43,833 bases of DNA from assembly GCA_001179505.1 (NCBI GenBank), contig CDMY01000405.1, positions 40,330-84,162 of the forward strand. Reading direction: 5' to 3'. The position numbers and the translations under genes were made by a program. Under the pieces are notes generated by a model. The model had not been told where the DNA came from, searched no databases, and saw nothing but the letters and a program-made list of their open reading frames with translations. Source of the DNA: Vitrella brassicaformis. Lineage: Eukaryota > Sar > Vitrellaceae. Numbering within the stretch: position 1 is the first letter of the stretch; each line of letters begins with the position of its first letter. This document shows, in pieces, positions 1 through 10,500 of the stretch.

Positions 1-36
<36 letters not shown>
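1..36. repeat. Poly-G run at window start
   Basis: The first 36 bases are all G and are followed directly by ordinary mixed sequence. A homopolymer of this kind at the very end of a contig is most easily read as a sequencing or assembly artefact. It does not look like a telomere, because no repeated telomeric unit is visible. Confidence 0.8.
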
Positions 37-753
37 CGTGCGTGCATGGGGCAAGGGGGACACACACCAGCAAACAAGAGGGGAAGTTGTTGCTGCTCGG
101 CTCCCACATCGATCGTCTCTCTCTCTCTCTCTCTTCTTGCCTGCATGTGCGTGCACTATTTCCCATGTGTGTCTGTCCTGCTGTTTGAGGTTGTTGTGAT
201 GATGATGTTGCGATGTGTTTTGGGTCGTGTGGGAGGGAGGGAGGGACGGCTGTGTACTCGCTAGTAAGACGAGTGTTTGACTGGGTGGGGGGAGGGTGGA
301 CTGGACAGAGAGCACTACGGACTACCTTCAAGGGAGGTCGTCTACGGGGCTGTCTGTGTGGTGTCTGCACGATTTGGTTCCTCAGATCTCGCTCGCATCG
401 TGAGAGAGGAAAGCACCTACTGCACTTACGTAACTTGACTGGTGAGAGGGATAGAGTAGATAGACAACCTGAGCTCACTTGGGAGTCACCCGACACTAGT
501 CAGCTGACCTGACTGACCTGGCAGATGGACTGACGATACTGACTGACGATAGATAGCCTCACGCGTGGCGTTCATGGCGGTGTGTGTGTCAGTGGTGATT
601 GCAATGATGTAGGCACACGTGACACAGCTTGGCACAGACACACAAGGACTTGTACACAGAATGACTTGAACCAGTACAGAATCCACACGCACACGCCGCC
701 CACGTCTGTCCGTCTGTCCACGTCTGCTCCGTGGCGACGCCCTGCCGATACGG
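37..753. other. Non-coding left flank
   Basis: I see no convincing gene here. The stretch has a CT microsatellite at about 117-133, GGGA-rich runs at about 230-300 and scattered short open frames with low-complexity translations. It should contain the promoter and 5' leader of the protein gene that starts at 754 or 820. Confidence 0.5.
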
Positions 754-3423
754 ATGCATTCAATCCTCACTCTTCCTTCCTTCAGCCCGCGAGCTGCGAG
801 CCAAACTCGCTGTTGCATTATGAAGCGACAAAGGTTTCCATCATGGCTGACACTCCCTGTCCAGTCGATGCAGGACAGCAGCAGCCACGCCGCAGATCTG
901 GTCTGGGCGCCTCGGTACACCTACGTTCCCACGTCATGCGACGAGTGCACATCCATGCCGCCTCACGCCGTCGTCCAGCTCGCCCAGAGAGCCGCCCAGG
1001 ACGACATCAAGGACTGCTTCCTCTGGACGGCCATCCAGCAGCGAGTCCGTGCTCTCGCCCGTCAGCTCACGCTGCCGCAATGGACGGCCTTCCTCAGCAG
1101 TGTGTCACAAGTGGGCGAGCTCAACGACAAGACCATCAACGCGGCGATGCCGTGGATTCGGCACCATGTGCAGCGGCTGGTGAGGCAGAATGAGAGCCCG
1201 GAGGGGAGGGCAAATGGGTTGCGGCGGCCTGCTTACCTGTGGAGGGCTATCTTGTCGGTGGACGCCTACATGAAGTACCACCCCACCAACCGGAGGCGAT
1301 ACGTGATCCCTGACAACATCCTGGAGCCGCAGCACGGCCGGGCCAACCCCACCTTCCAGTACATTCTGCCCAACACACCGCATCAGTGGCGCGCCTTTCT
1401 CCGCCAGATGGCCCCGCTGATGGCGCTCACAATCACGCAGCGGATCAGCAGCGAGCTGACGCCATCCTTATCTGTCATTGTGGCGCACTGCCTGGTCGCG
1501 ACGCCTTACTGCGACCCTCTGCTGATCGGCGCTCTGGATACCTACTGCGTGAGGAATCTGCGGGCTTTTCCGACTCGTCTATTGTGTCAGCTGTTCCATG
1601 ATCTCGCCCGGCTCGCTCGGCTGCGTGGCGAGCGGCCGTCAGCTGCGCTTGCCGGTGCGGTGTGCGAGAGGGTGCGGCACAGCAGGGGCAAAAACATCGG
1701 GGGCGACCTTTTATCGAGCTTCCTGCACACGTACCACCTGCTGCAGATGGACGACGTGGCTCTCCTGCGGCAGGTCGGCCACATGATTGTCGACGACAGC
1801 CTGCGCTTCCGCACTGGGCTGCAGTACGTGCGCGCCACTTATCCATTCATTCTGTCGGGGCTGCTGATGGACGAGTCGATGGTGCAGCTGGCCAACTGGC
1901 TGGTGATGGAGGCCGCCCGGCTGATCAGCGACATCCAGAAGCTGCCCCGGCACTTCCTGTTCCTTCTGGTGGCCTTCAACAACGTTCCCCACCTCGGCAA
2001 ACGGAGAGCTGGCGATGGCGACACTGACGCAGGAGCAGGAGATGAGATCGTGGCTCGTGTCGACCCGACGGCATCGTCTTCACAGCCTGTCATCGTGTCT
2101 TCTATGGGGGTAGGGGGCGGCGGTGTTGATCAAGTCTACGAAGGCGTCAAGCGGAGTGTGCATGAGGGGGCGAGGCTGCAGTTGCTCATCGAGCGGAGCG
2201 ACACCATCACCTATGTGCATGTGCGCCGGGCCATCCGCCGCTTCATGGAGAGCGTCCCAGCCCTTTTGCCCTCCCTCTCGCCCACCGAGCTCATCCAGGC
2301 CATGCAGGCCACAGCTGCGTGTCGCTTCAAGGTGCCCCGAGAGACCAAGGAGGTGCTCATGAGCCACGTGACTGCACAGGCGTGGAAGATGCCTGCAGGG
2401 GGGTTACCGATTGTGCTGACGTGCGCCGTGCGGCTGTATGGCGCTGAGGGGGTCAGGAGGAGCACTCTACTCCCGGCATATGCTGAGAGAATCGCCGCAG
2501 AGACGGCCAGTGGCGGGCTGGAGGGAGAGGGAAGGGCCTCCGAAGCCAGCAGTACTACTATGTATCCGGTGGAGTGGTCGCATCTATACCAGCTGGAGGC
2601 GATGGCGCGTGTGGTGCAGGTGTTCAGCCAGTGCGGCTTCCAGCACGCCAAGATGGCCGAGAACGTCTGCCGCTTCCTGCTCGAGGACGACAGGCGGCTG
2701 CTGTACGCCCCTTGCCCCACTGGCGCCCCCCTGCTGCCGTCGCTCGTGACCATATTCCACTATGCGGCATCACAGGGGCTGCTTGACCCATTCTTCTATC
2801 GGGAGATGGTGGCCGCCTGTCTGGCCCATGTCGATGTGGGTGTGGACAAGGGGGAGGGTGTTCAGCTGGTGGACTGCCTGGGTCTGCTCGAGTGCTGTCG
2901 GCTGCTGTCGTCCCCCACCAGCCTATCCCTCACCGACAGCGTCCACCTGCAGTCAGTTGTGTATGGCGATCTGCCTCGGCTGCTGCTGGCTGTCCTGAAG
3001 GCCCTGCCGCCGGCCAGTCTCACTTGTCTGGACGGCAGTGACGTGCAACTGATGCACTACCTCCTGCAGCAGCTGGCCGTGCAGCTACGGGTGCATCATG
3101 AAGAAGGCGCCGCCGATGCCGGAGGGATGAACGCCCACGCAGCCGTGTCGCACCAGCTCCCTGCGGCAGCTGCCGACGACACGGCCGCACGCGGCTTCAG
3201 GATGGAGGAGCTGCGGATGGCCTGCGATGGGGCTATCGATGCGCTGAGGGAGCGGGCTGATGAGCTGAAGGTGTCACTGAGGGATGAGGGTGGGGCAGCT
3301 GTTGATGGGGGCAAACAAGAGGGGGGCGGTCGATCTGTGAGACTGAGGGAGTGGCGGGAGGGCATGGCATGGCGGCCGGTCAGGGTGGCGCAGTCAGCTG
3401 TGCAGCTCGCTGGGGTCGGTTGA
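754..3423 (+). CDS. Intronless helical-repeat protein, possibly organellar
   Basis: A single open frame of 889 codons ends in TGA. It is the longest uninterrupted gene here and has no intron, unlike nearly all its neighbours. The first ATG is at 754; a second in-frame ATG at 820 (residue 23, MKRQRF) is also possible. I do not recognise a catalytic domain. The translation is almost entirely amphipathic helices, many starting with Leu/Trp patterns of 30-40 residues such as LARQLTLPQWTAFLSSV and LLRQVGHMIVDD. This resembles the helical-hairpin repeats of FASTK/RAP-type organellar RNA-binding proteins, which are expanded in alveolates. No C-terminal RAP domain can be seen. Two low-complexity linkers break the repeats, near residues 425-450 and near 585-605. 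The Arg/Ser-rich N-terminus could be a mitochondrial presequence. The gene itself is secure; its role is a guess. Confidence 0.8.
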   Translation: MHSILTLPSFSPRAASQTRCCIMKRQRFPSWLTLPVQSMQDSSSHAADLVWAPRYTYVPTSCDECTSMPPHAVVQLAQRAAQDDIKDCFLWTAIQQRVRALARQLTLPQWTAFLSSVSQVGELNDKTINAAMPWIRHHVQRLVRQNESPEGRANGLRRPAYLWRAILSVDAYMKYHPTNRRRYVIPDNILEPQHGRANPTFQYILPNTPHQWRAFLRQMAPLMALTITQRISSELTPSLSVIVAHCLVATPYCDPLLIGALDTYCVRNLRAFPTRLLCQLFHDLARLARLRGERPSAALAGAVCERVRHSRGKNIGGDLLSSFLHTYHLLQMDDVALLRQVGHMIVDDSLRFRTGLQYVRATYPFILSGLLMDESMVQLANWLVMEAARLISDIQKLPRHFLFLLVAFNNVPHLGKRRAGDGDTDAGAGDEIVARVDPTASSSQPVIVSSMGVGGGGVDQVYEGVKRSVHEGARLQLLIERSDTITYVHVRRAIRRFMESVPALLPSLSPTELIQAMQATAACRFKVPRETKEVLMSHVTAQAWKMPAGGLPIVLTCAVRLYGAEGVRRSTLLPAYAERIAAETASGGLEGEGRASEASSTTMYPVEWSHLYQLEAMARVVQVFSQCGFQHAKMAENVCRFLLEDDRRLLYAPCPTGAPLLPSLVTIFHYAASQGLLDPFFYREMVAACLAHVDVGVDKGEGVQLVDCLGLLECCRLLSSPTSLSLTDSVHLQSVVYGDLPRLLLAVLKALPPASLTCLDGSDVQLMHYLLQQLAVQLRVHHEEGAADAGGMNAHAAVSHQLPAAAADDTAARGFRMEELRMACDGAIDALRERADELKVSLRDEGGAAVDGGKQEGGGRSVRLREWREGMAWRPVRVAQSAVQLAGVG

Positions 3424-4610
3424 GCAGGGGGGCGGGTGGTGGTGGTGGTGGTGCGTGGTGTGTTCATTCGATTGACACAAACCGACGGACAGACAGTGGT
3501 TCCGGGAGGGAGCGAGGTTTAACGGTGCATCGGATGTCGTCTGATGTCGTCTGAGTAAGTCACTCTGTTGAGTTAGCGATGTATGTACACGACACGGGGA
3601 GGGAGTGTCCACTCGGTCTTCAACTCTCACTCACTCACACGCACCTCGCACACACACACATGCATCCACTGCACGTGTCATTTAAAAGCGGGCTACCAGT
3701 GGCAGGCGGGCGGGGTGTGGTGTGGGTGTAGTGGGGTGGCGCCAGAAAGAGAGTCGATAGCTCCTAGACACTACTCATCACCTACATGCTCTCACGGACG
3801 GCCAGAGACAGACAGACAGACATGCAGGCGGGCGGGCGGGCAGACGCCCTCACCATTCGGACACACTGCGCACACGCACACACACTCAGACGCACACACG
3901 CACGCAAGAAGTGGTATCGGTCTGGTTTCTGCTGAACCCTGGCCAGCAATGCATCCACACACCCACAGGCAAAAGACAAGCCAGAAGAAAATCAATCACC
4001 GGTCGGTTGGTCGGCTGGTTGGTTGGCAAGTGGCGTGCAAGTGGCGTATGTATGTGTGCATCGATATCGGTCGATCCCCAAGGAAAAACGACAGATGGAG
4101 ATCCAATCCAGCCAGTGTGTACACGCATACACGTGTGTGTGCCACAAGTACTGCCATGGTGCGACGATGCAGAGAGAGCGAACTGGTAGCAAACAAAGTG
4201 CGGTCCTCTTAATCGCAAAACTGGGGCGGTGCTGCTCTTATCTATCCTTTTCGGGTTTGCAAAAAGCTCCGACAACCCCTGGCTGGAGCAGAGACGCCCC
4301 TTGCCCTTCCTTTCCTCGTGGTGTGGTATCTATCGTATCGTATCGTAGGTACGCGTCGAACGCACACTAAAGCGGCCGCCATTCTCTTGTCGGTTGAAAG
4401 CAAAGAAAGAAACATGGTCCGTGGGGGAAAGAAAAGAAATCACATGTGTGCAGGTGTGGGTGGGTGGGTGGGTGGTGGGTCGACGAGCAGTGAGTGAGTG
4501 GGTCAGTCAGTGAGTCGTAAAATCAAATCGACACGGGCAACCAGACAGGCAGACAGGCAGACAGATCGTCCCCCACCCCCCCCTTCGGTGTCTGTGTCTG
4601 AATGTCGTGT
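3424..4610. other. Convergent intergenic gap, low complexity
   Basis: This gap lies between the 3' ends of two convergent genes. It holds CA-rich and GT-rich stretches, a GTGGG run at about 4458-4478 and a CAGA run around 4545-4565. A short CGTAT repeat sits near 4332-4348. The many short open frames here translate to His/Thr/Cys-rich low-complexity peptides, and I accept none of them as genes. Confidence 0.5.
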
Positions 4611-5528
4611 TTATGCGGTCTTGTAGGAGGTGCAGAGGCCTGTGGCGTCCGCAGAGCCCATCACCAGACCCACAATCAAACCTGACCAAACGCACAACAC
4701 AGACACGCAGCCAGACAGAGAGCACATCAGTGCCTCTGTGTTGTGGTCCCCTTGCTGTGCTCTGCCTACCGTAAAGGCCGAGGGCCTCGGCGAAAATGAG
4801 GATGAGGATCATGCCGACGAACAGGCGGGGCTGCTGGGCGTTGGCGCGCACGCCCGCATCGCCCACAATACCGATGGCCAGGCCAGCAGCCTGACACACA
4901 CAACCGCAGACAACCGACAACCACCACAAGTGAGAGCCAGCCCTTCCTCTGACAGTGATATGCATACGCACCAGTGAGCTAAGTCCGACGGTGAGTCCGG
5001 CGCCCAGGTGCTGGAAGCCGGAAAAATTCGAATACGTCGACGGGTCGGCACCGACTGCAACCAGAAGGAAAACAAACAGTCGGTCAATCGCATCAATCGT
5101 CATGGAAACTGCGCTGCGTCTTACTTTTGCCGTTGAGGATGACAGCCGTGATGAGTCCGTAGATGCCGAGCACACCCGCCATGACCACCGGGATGATGGA
5201 CCTCATGACCAGGTCGGGACGCATCACACCCATCGATGAGATGCCCACTCCCGACTTGGCCGTGCCGTAGGCCGCACCCAAATCTGACCATACAACAACA
5301 CGCACACACAGGCAGCAAGTGTGCAGCGGGGAAGAGACATACACGACGCCACGCACATCAGCCGCCTCCTGCCTTCGCTTCTCCGCTTCCCCCTCTCTGC
5401 GTCTGCTCCCGTGCCTCCCTCTGATGTTGCCTCTGCCTACTTGCGAACACGATGGCCGTCGTGACGCCCATGAACCCGAAAAAACTGGCGCTCGGGTCGC
5501 ACGCCGCCATCGCAGCAGCTGCCAGCAT
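4611..5528 (-). CDS. V-type H+-ATPase proteolipid subunit c
   Basis: Five exons are read leftwards: 5441-5528, 5125-5283, 4972-5054, 4770-4890 and 4611-4681. All have GT-AG introns and the phase closes exactly, giving 173 aa (the family usually has about 155-165). The start at 5528 gives [19 protein letters not shown]. The product is the membrane-rotor c subunit of the vacuolar proton pump, with four membrane helices. Family landmarks are clear: [10 protein letters not shown] in helix 1-2, [45 protein letters not shown], and [12 protein letters not shown], which carries the essential proton-binding Glu. The tail [23 protein letters not shown] is somewhat longer than usual. It is transcribed away from the ABC ATPase gene, with 114 nt between the two start codons. 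Confidence 0.96.
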
Positions 5529-5642
5529 TTTGAATTAGGTGGGCGGTGAAGCTACTTATCAAGTAATGCCGAGAGGCTACTGCTTTCCGCTTCTTCTGCT
5601 CTTCCTCTCGGCGATCTTTTCTGCGAGCTTGTGAAGGAAAGG
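5529..5642. promoter_or_regulatory. Shared divergent promoter region (V-ATPase c / ABC ATPase)
   Basis: Only 114 nt separate two divergent start codons, so both core promoters and 5' leaders must overlap here. The sequence is CT-rich in its right half (TCTTCTGCTCTTCC). No TATA box was recognised. Confidence 0.55.
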
Positions 5643-7438
5643 ATGATGAATGGAGAAGCAGCCGAGAGCGTTCCGGCTGTGAGTCACGATGCAGTGGTCA
5701 TTGTGCTCGACAATCTCTTCAAGACTTACTTACTGGGCGTCGAGGGCGTGCCTGCGCTGCGAGGCGTCAGCCTCACCATCACCAAAGGGGAATTCGTCAC
5801 GATACTTGGTAAGCTGGCACATACACAGATCAGGCGGTGCGCACTCACTCAGGGCCAATGTTTTTGTTGGTATGCAGGCAAGTCTGGCGGAGGGAAGACG
5901 ACCATGTGTAAGCGAAGCTTCCCTGATGCTGACTAAGATCCATCGATATCGCAGGGCTTTCTTTCGTTCGCTTGTCAATTTGCAGTGAACATCATCGGGA
6001 CAATCGACAAACCGACCAAGGTGAGATGGAGTGAAGGTCTGTTGAGCGATATATATGATGCGCGCCGCCGTCCTGCTCTCTTGTTCTCAGGGCAGTTTGT
6101 GGCTGTGTGGCCATCGGATACACTCGCAGACGTTTGAAGACTTCCTCGCTGCTCTCAGACTCTCCCAAATAGGTGCGGCCCGCTGCAGATGAGGCAGGAA
6201 GAGATCACACATGGCCGGCTGGATTGTCGTTTGTCTGTTCACTGCGTGCAGGTTTTGTTTTTCAGACATTTAACCTGATATCGTCGCTCAGCGCCTTGGA
6301 GAATGTCTGCCTGCCCATGATGCTCTTGGTGAGGGGGAGAGGGCCCATATCGATGGATGGACGGATGATGGATCGATCCCACCACGTTGCTTGCCTGCCT
6401 CTTGTGTCAATCAGGGCCGGCTGACATCTGATCAGATTCGTCAGCGTGCGGAGCGACTTCTCACTGAGGTACGCCACATCACGTCACGTGGGTGAGATTC
6501 AACACTCGCGCATGGTGGCGTCCGTTGCCCTCGGTAGGTTGGTCTGGGCCACAGATTGAAGCACATGCCAAATATGCTGTCGGGCGGAGAGCAACAGCGC
6601 GTCACCATTGCGAGGTGTGTTCGTGGCCTATTGATTGGTGTCGCTGCCCGTTGTGTCATTCCTTCGTGTGTGCAGGGCTCTTGCCAATGAGCCGTCGATC
6701 TTGTTGCTGGACGAGCCTACTGGAGATCTCGACAGCCACAGCTCGGACGTCATCATGCAAATGCTCTACAACCTCAATCGAGACAAGAGCATCACCACGG
6801 TAGGTACCATCTACACCCACCCTTTGTGCCAAAAGCTCTTGTTTTTGGCTCTGCGTGCAGGTCATGGTGACGCATGACGTGTCGCTCAAGAACTTCGGCT
6901 CAAGGGTGAGCTGCAGCGGTCGTATATGTGCAACGAAGGTATTGGTTGGCACTGTGTGCATCTAATCTAGGTGATCCACATGGTGGATGGAAAGATCCAG
7001 CGGGAGGAAAGGGTACCTGCCTACCAAAATGCATCATCACTCAGCAGGTCGTATGTGTCTGGCTGTGTTGCCTTTTTCGGTCAGATCGCTGACATTGATC
7101 GGATTGCCAAGTCCAGTGAAATCGCTCAGCGGCTTCACGGCGGCAGTGCGACATCGTATGGCATGCAGTGCAGTGAATGAGGAGAGAATTCCGAGACTGC
7201 ATCTTGCGATTCTCATCGGTTTGGTGTTGTGTGATTGTGCAGAGACGTAGATGCGACTAGTCGCCCTCCAGCCCCGATAGAAACCTTCTCCACGACCCGA
7301 ACGCTCGACGACTATGACGCTCTGGGTACCAGAAGACTCCCTTGTGATCCAATCAGAGGTGCACATGGGCGCTTTGTTGTGTGCAGCGGAATGCATGGCG
7401 TAGATCAGAAAGCCGTCGAGGGAGTTGCAGAGCCTTAG
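5643..7438 (+). CDS. Stand-alone ABC-transporter ATPase, LolD/MacB type
   Basis: Twelve exons: 5643-5808, 5878-5907, 5986-6020, 6091-6172, 6252-6328, 6415-6468, 6538-6614, 6676-6799, 6861-6905, 6971-7012, 7085-7155 and 7243-7438. They give 332 aa with a closed frame. The start is ATG at 5643 or 5646. A complete nucleotide-binding domain is visible: Walker [10 protein letters not shown] (residues 57-65), Q-loop FVFQTFNL (Q109), signature LSGGEQQR (162-169), Walker [13 protein letters not shown] (D186, E187) and H-loop VTHD (H220). All catalytic residues are intact. The signature and the DEPTGDLD box are typical of bacterial-type LolD/MacB ATPases, which pair with FtsX-like permeases. No membrane segment is encoded, so a separate permease must exist elsewhere. 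The last exons (VIHMVDGKI, then an Arg/Ser/Thr-rich tail) are less certain. The stretch 7013-7084 is a 72-nt GT-AG interval that is also open in frame, so it may be retained. Confidence 0.93.
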
Positions 7439-7551
7439 ATAGTTGCATCAAGGCTGTGTTTGTTAGTGAGGACCAAACTGGCATGTTGTTGTTGATAGAC
7501 TGCTAAACATTCATTCACGATATCTGCTATCGCTTCGTCTTCAAGCTCGAG

Positions 7552-10500
7552 ATGAGGACACTGGGGGCAGCCCCCAGCAACGCATGCATGCAACGAAAAG
7601 GTCAGGCAGGCAAGATGGGTGCTTTCTGTGGCCGTTTCAAGGAAGAGTATCAGTCCACCGTGGGCTCGGAGTATGGAGAGGACGCGCAGACCCTCACTTC
7701 CACAGCGGGTTCGAGATCCTTCATCGGCAATGCAGTCAAGAAGAAGGCAGGAGGAATGGCAAGGAAGGCATCAGCGGGGCAGCTGGATGACGAGGTGATG
7801 GAGGAGCGAAGGCGGCAGCTGCAGGCCAGTGCTGGCGGGGGAGGCTTCCCGATTGTGCTCGCACTGGCGCCATGGCTCGTGCCGAGCAGGAAAGGTACGG
7901 CGAGAACAGGAAAGATACGGCAGAACAGGAGAACAACCACGGGTGATTGGCCCTCTGTCCTTTCGCCTCTCTTCAGATTTGCCCAATCGCGGTGAACAGG
8001 ATGTCTTGGAGTTTGTTGCTCAGCACAACCGGTTTTCGAAGGTGGGGGATTCCTGGCCGGCCATGAGGACAAAGGCCTCCTGTGTATGGTGTGCTATCCC
8101 CTTTCAGACCAGCCTGGCAGACATCCACAAGCTTGACAAGGTGCAAGACCGCATGAAGGGCCTCATTGCTCGTTTGTGTCTGTTCTGTTTCTCATTCTTC
8201 AGAGTCTGTACAGCGTCGAGATGGTGTCCTGCCACCTCACCGAATTCCCTCCAGTAAGGCAGGGACCAGTCATGTAAGCTGCACAGGCACATCGGCTCAT
8301 CTCGTGTGTGTATGCAGCAAATCGAGGACTGCAGCTTGCTCTTCAAGATCCGGTTTTCACACAACCACATCATCAGCATACCCCAGAAGGCAAGTCACAC
8401 AGACACTCATCACTGGATTCATAGGAGTATCTGTGCATGTCTCGCTTGACTCATTCGCGCAGATCGGTGACCTGGCCCTGCTGACTGACTTGGTCCTTGG
8501 TAAGACAACACCAATGGCGTATCTGTGCATGCATTGCAATGGCGGAGTCTGCTCTTGTGCTGGTTGATGTGTGCCAGATTGGAATGACATCCGCAACCTC
8601 GACCAGGGCATCTTCGAAAAGGACGCCTTCAATGGCCTCAAGAGGCTGCAGCTCGACCACAACAGACTGGTGACCGGCAGAAAGACACACGATCCATCGT
8701 CCACATCAGCCAGCCAGTCGTCGTGTCTCGGCCGCTCACACACAGATGAGTCTTCCGACCGATTTCGGCATCGGCTTGACCAGCTTGACGTATCTCGACC
8801 TCTCCAACAACCGGCTGCAGTCACTCCCAGAGAGCATCCTCCATATAAAGACCCTCAAGTAAATTGCCATCAAGAGAGGGGCGAGGGGCGTGCGTGCTGG
8901 TGTGTATGTCCAGGCACTTTGCCGCGGACCACAATCTGCTGCAGCGTCTGCCAGATGATTGGGGCCTGTTGACAAGTCTCGAGAAGCTCTTCGTGTCCTT
9001 CAATGAACTCACCACCCTCCCACCAACCATCGGGGTATATGAATGAGCTGCACCTGCGACTCCCAAAGATGACGCTTGTTCGTCTTGTCGTGACTGCAGA
9101 GCTGCACTAACCTGATCAAGATCCGAATCATCTCCAACCAAATCAGGTGAGTACAAGCAACAAATACAGCGGCTTTATGCATGGCGTTTCTTCTTATGCC
9201 ATGGAGTTCAGGTCCCTGCCCATGTCGATCCTGCAATTGTGGCAGGCGAGGGGCGGGGGCAAGCTCCAGGAGCTGCTGGTGGAGGGCAACCCGATGACCT
9301 GTCCACCTATCACCGCGTTCGACTGGTCCCTGGACAATGCGTTCAAGCTCTTTGAAGAACAGACGCACGCGCAAAGGAGGGGAAGCCTGTCATCGGCGCC
9401 GTCGATGTCAGAGGTGACAACGATACACGCCTTGGGAGAGGTCTTGTTGAATGCGTGGGTGGGTGGGTATGTACATGTCTTGTACCTGTCGTATGCTTCT
9501 GTGAGGGATGAAGATTCAAAGGACCAGGACGAGTCTTGTGAAGCGCTCCATTCCTGAGGACTCTGCGCAGGCAAGTGGAGTCTGCCTGAGTGACTTGAGT
9601 GACTTCTGTGTCCCCTCTGTTGCCTCTCTCGGACAGAGGAAGCCCCTTGAGCGACAGCAAACACACAGTGAGCCACTGTCTCATATAGATTCGCATGGAT
9701 GCCCGCCTCTCCTTACAGCCTGCCCGTGCTTGTGTGTCAGTCGAGTTGAATGAGCAGGGGATGGAGATCGTGAGACACTCCGACGGCAGGGGACAGGTCG
9801 TGCAGTCGGAAGAGGCGCTGCTATCACAAAATGGTCAGTCAGGAAGCCAATGAAAAGGCAGCTGACTGTCCGCAATCCTTGTCTCTCTTGCGCCTTTCTT
9901 GTGTACTGTTCTCTTGCCTGAGCAGCGCCTATCAAGAAGAGGCCCCTCGGCACATTCATCGGTAGACACATATTGTGTGTGTAAAACCAATGTCGATACG
10001 ACAGCTCCTGTCCTGCACACCTTGTGTATCTCTGCTGCAGAGACATCAGCCGTTGTGGACTTCGCGGCAACCGATCCAGCCGTGCCTCCCTCACGAGGAA
10101 GGAAGCAGACCCGTCTCGTCACCTCGTCCGCCGCTGCCCCACACCAGCACACATCTGCAGCTCAGCTGCGCTTATCGCTGGCTGATGACGTGCCTGAGGG
10201 AGACGCGGAGCTCGACATGCTGAGCCCTACGGCGGAGGAGAGGGTGGCGAGGGTGTCGTCCGCATACTATTTCAGTGATTTGTCTGAAGAACAGGTAGGC
10301 AGGTGGCCACTAGGCGCGGATGAAGGTGTTGGAGCGATGGATGGATGCAGCGTGCGGAGCTGCGGAGCACGGAGACGTCAATACTCATCGCGAAGAAGGA
10401 GAAACACCTGCGCAGCCTTGAATCGATCGTAGGCGCTCTCTTTCATGGGGCCCTCACATTCATCTGTCGGCAAACCTTTGTCTGTTCCTTCTGCAGACCA

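Noticed and set aside
1-36. Poly-G as a telomere or G-quadruplex element
   Set aside because: It is a pure homopolymer at the contig end with no telomeric unit; an artefact is simpler.
3583-4370. Overlapping short frames on both strands as small genes
   Set aside because: Translations are microsatellite-derived (His-Thr, Cys-Val runs), with no conserved motif or splice logic.
7359-7386. 28-nt intron near the end of the ABC gene
   Set aside because: It has GT-AG ends but is far below the intron size seen elsewhere; the unspliced frame to 7438 is preferred.
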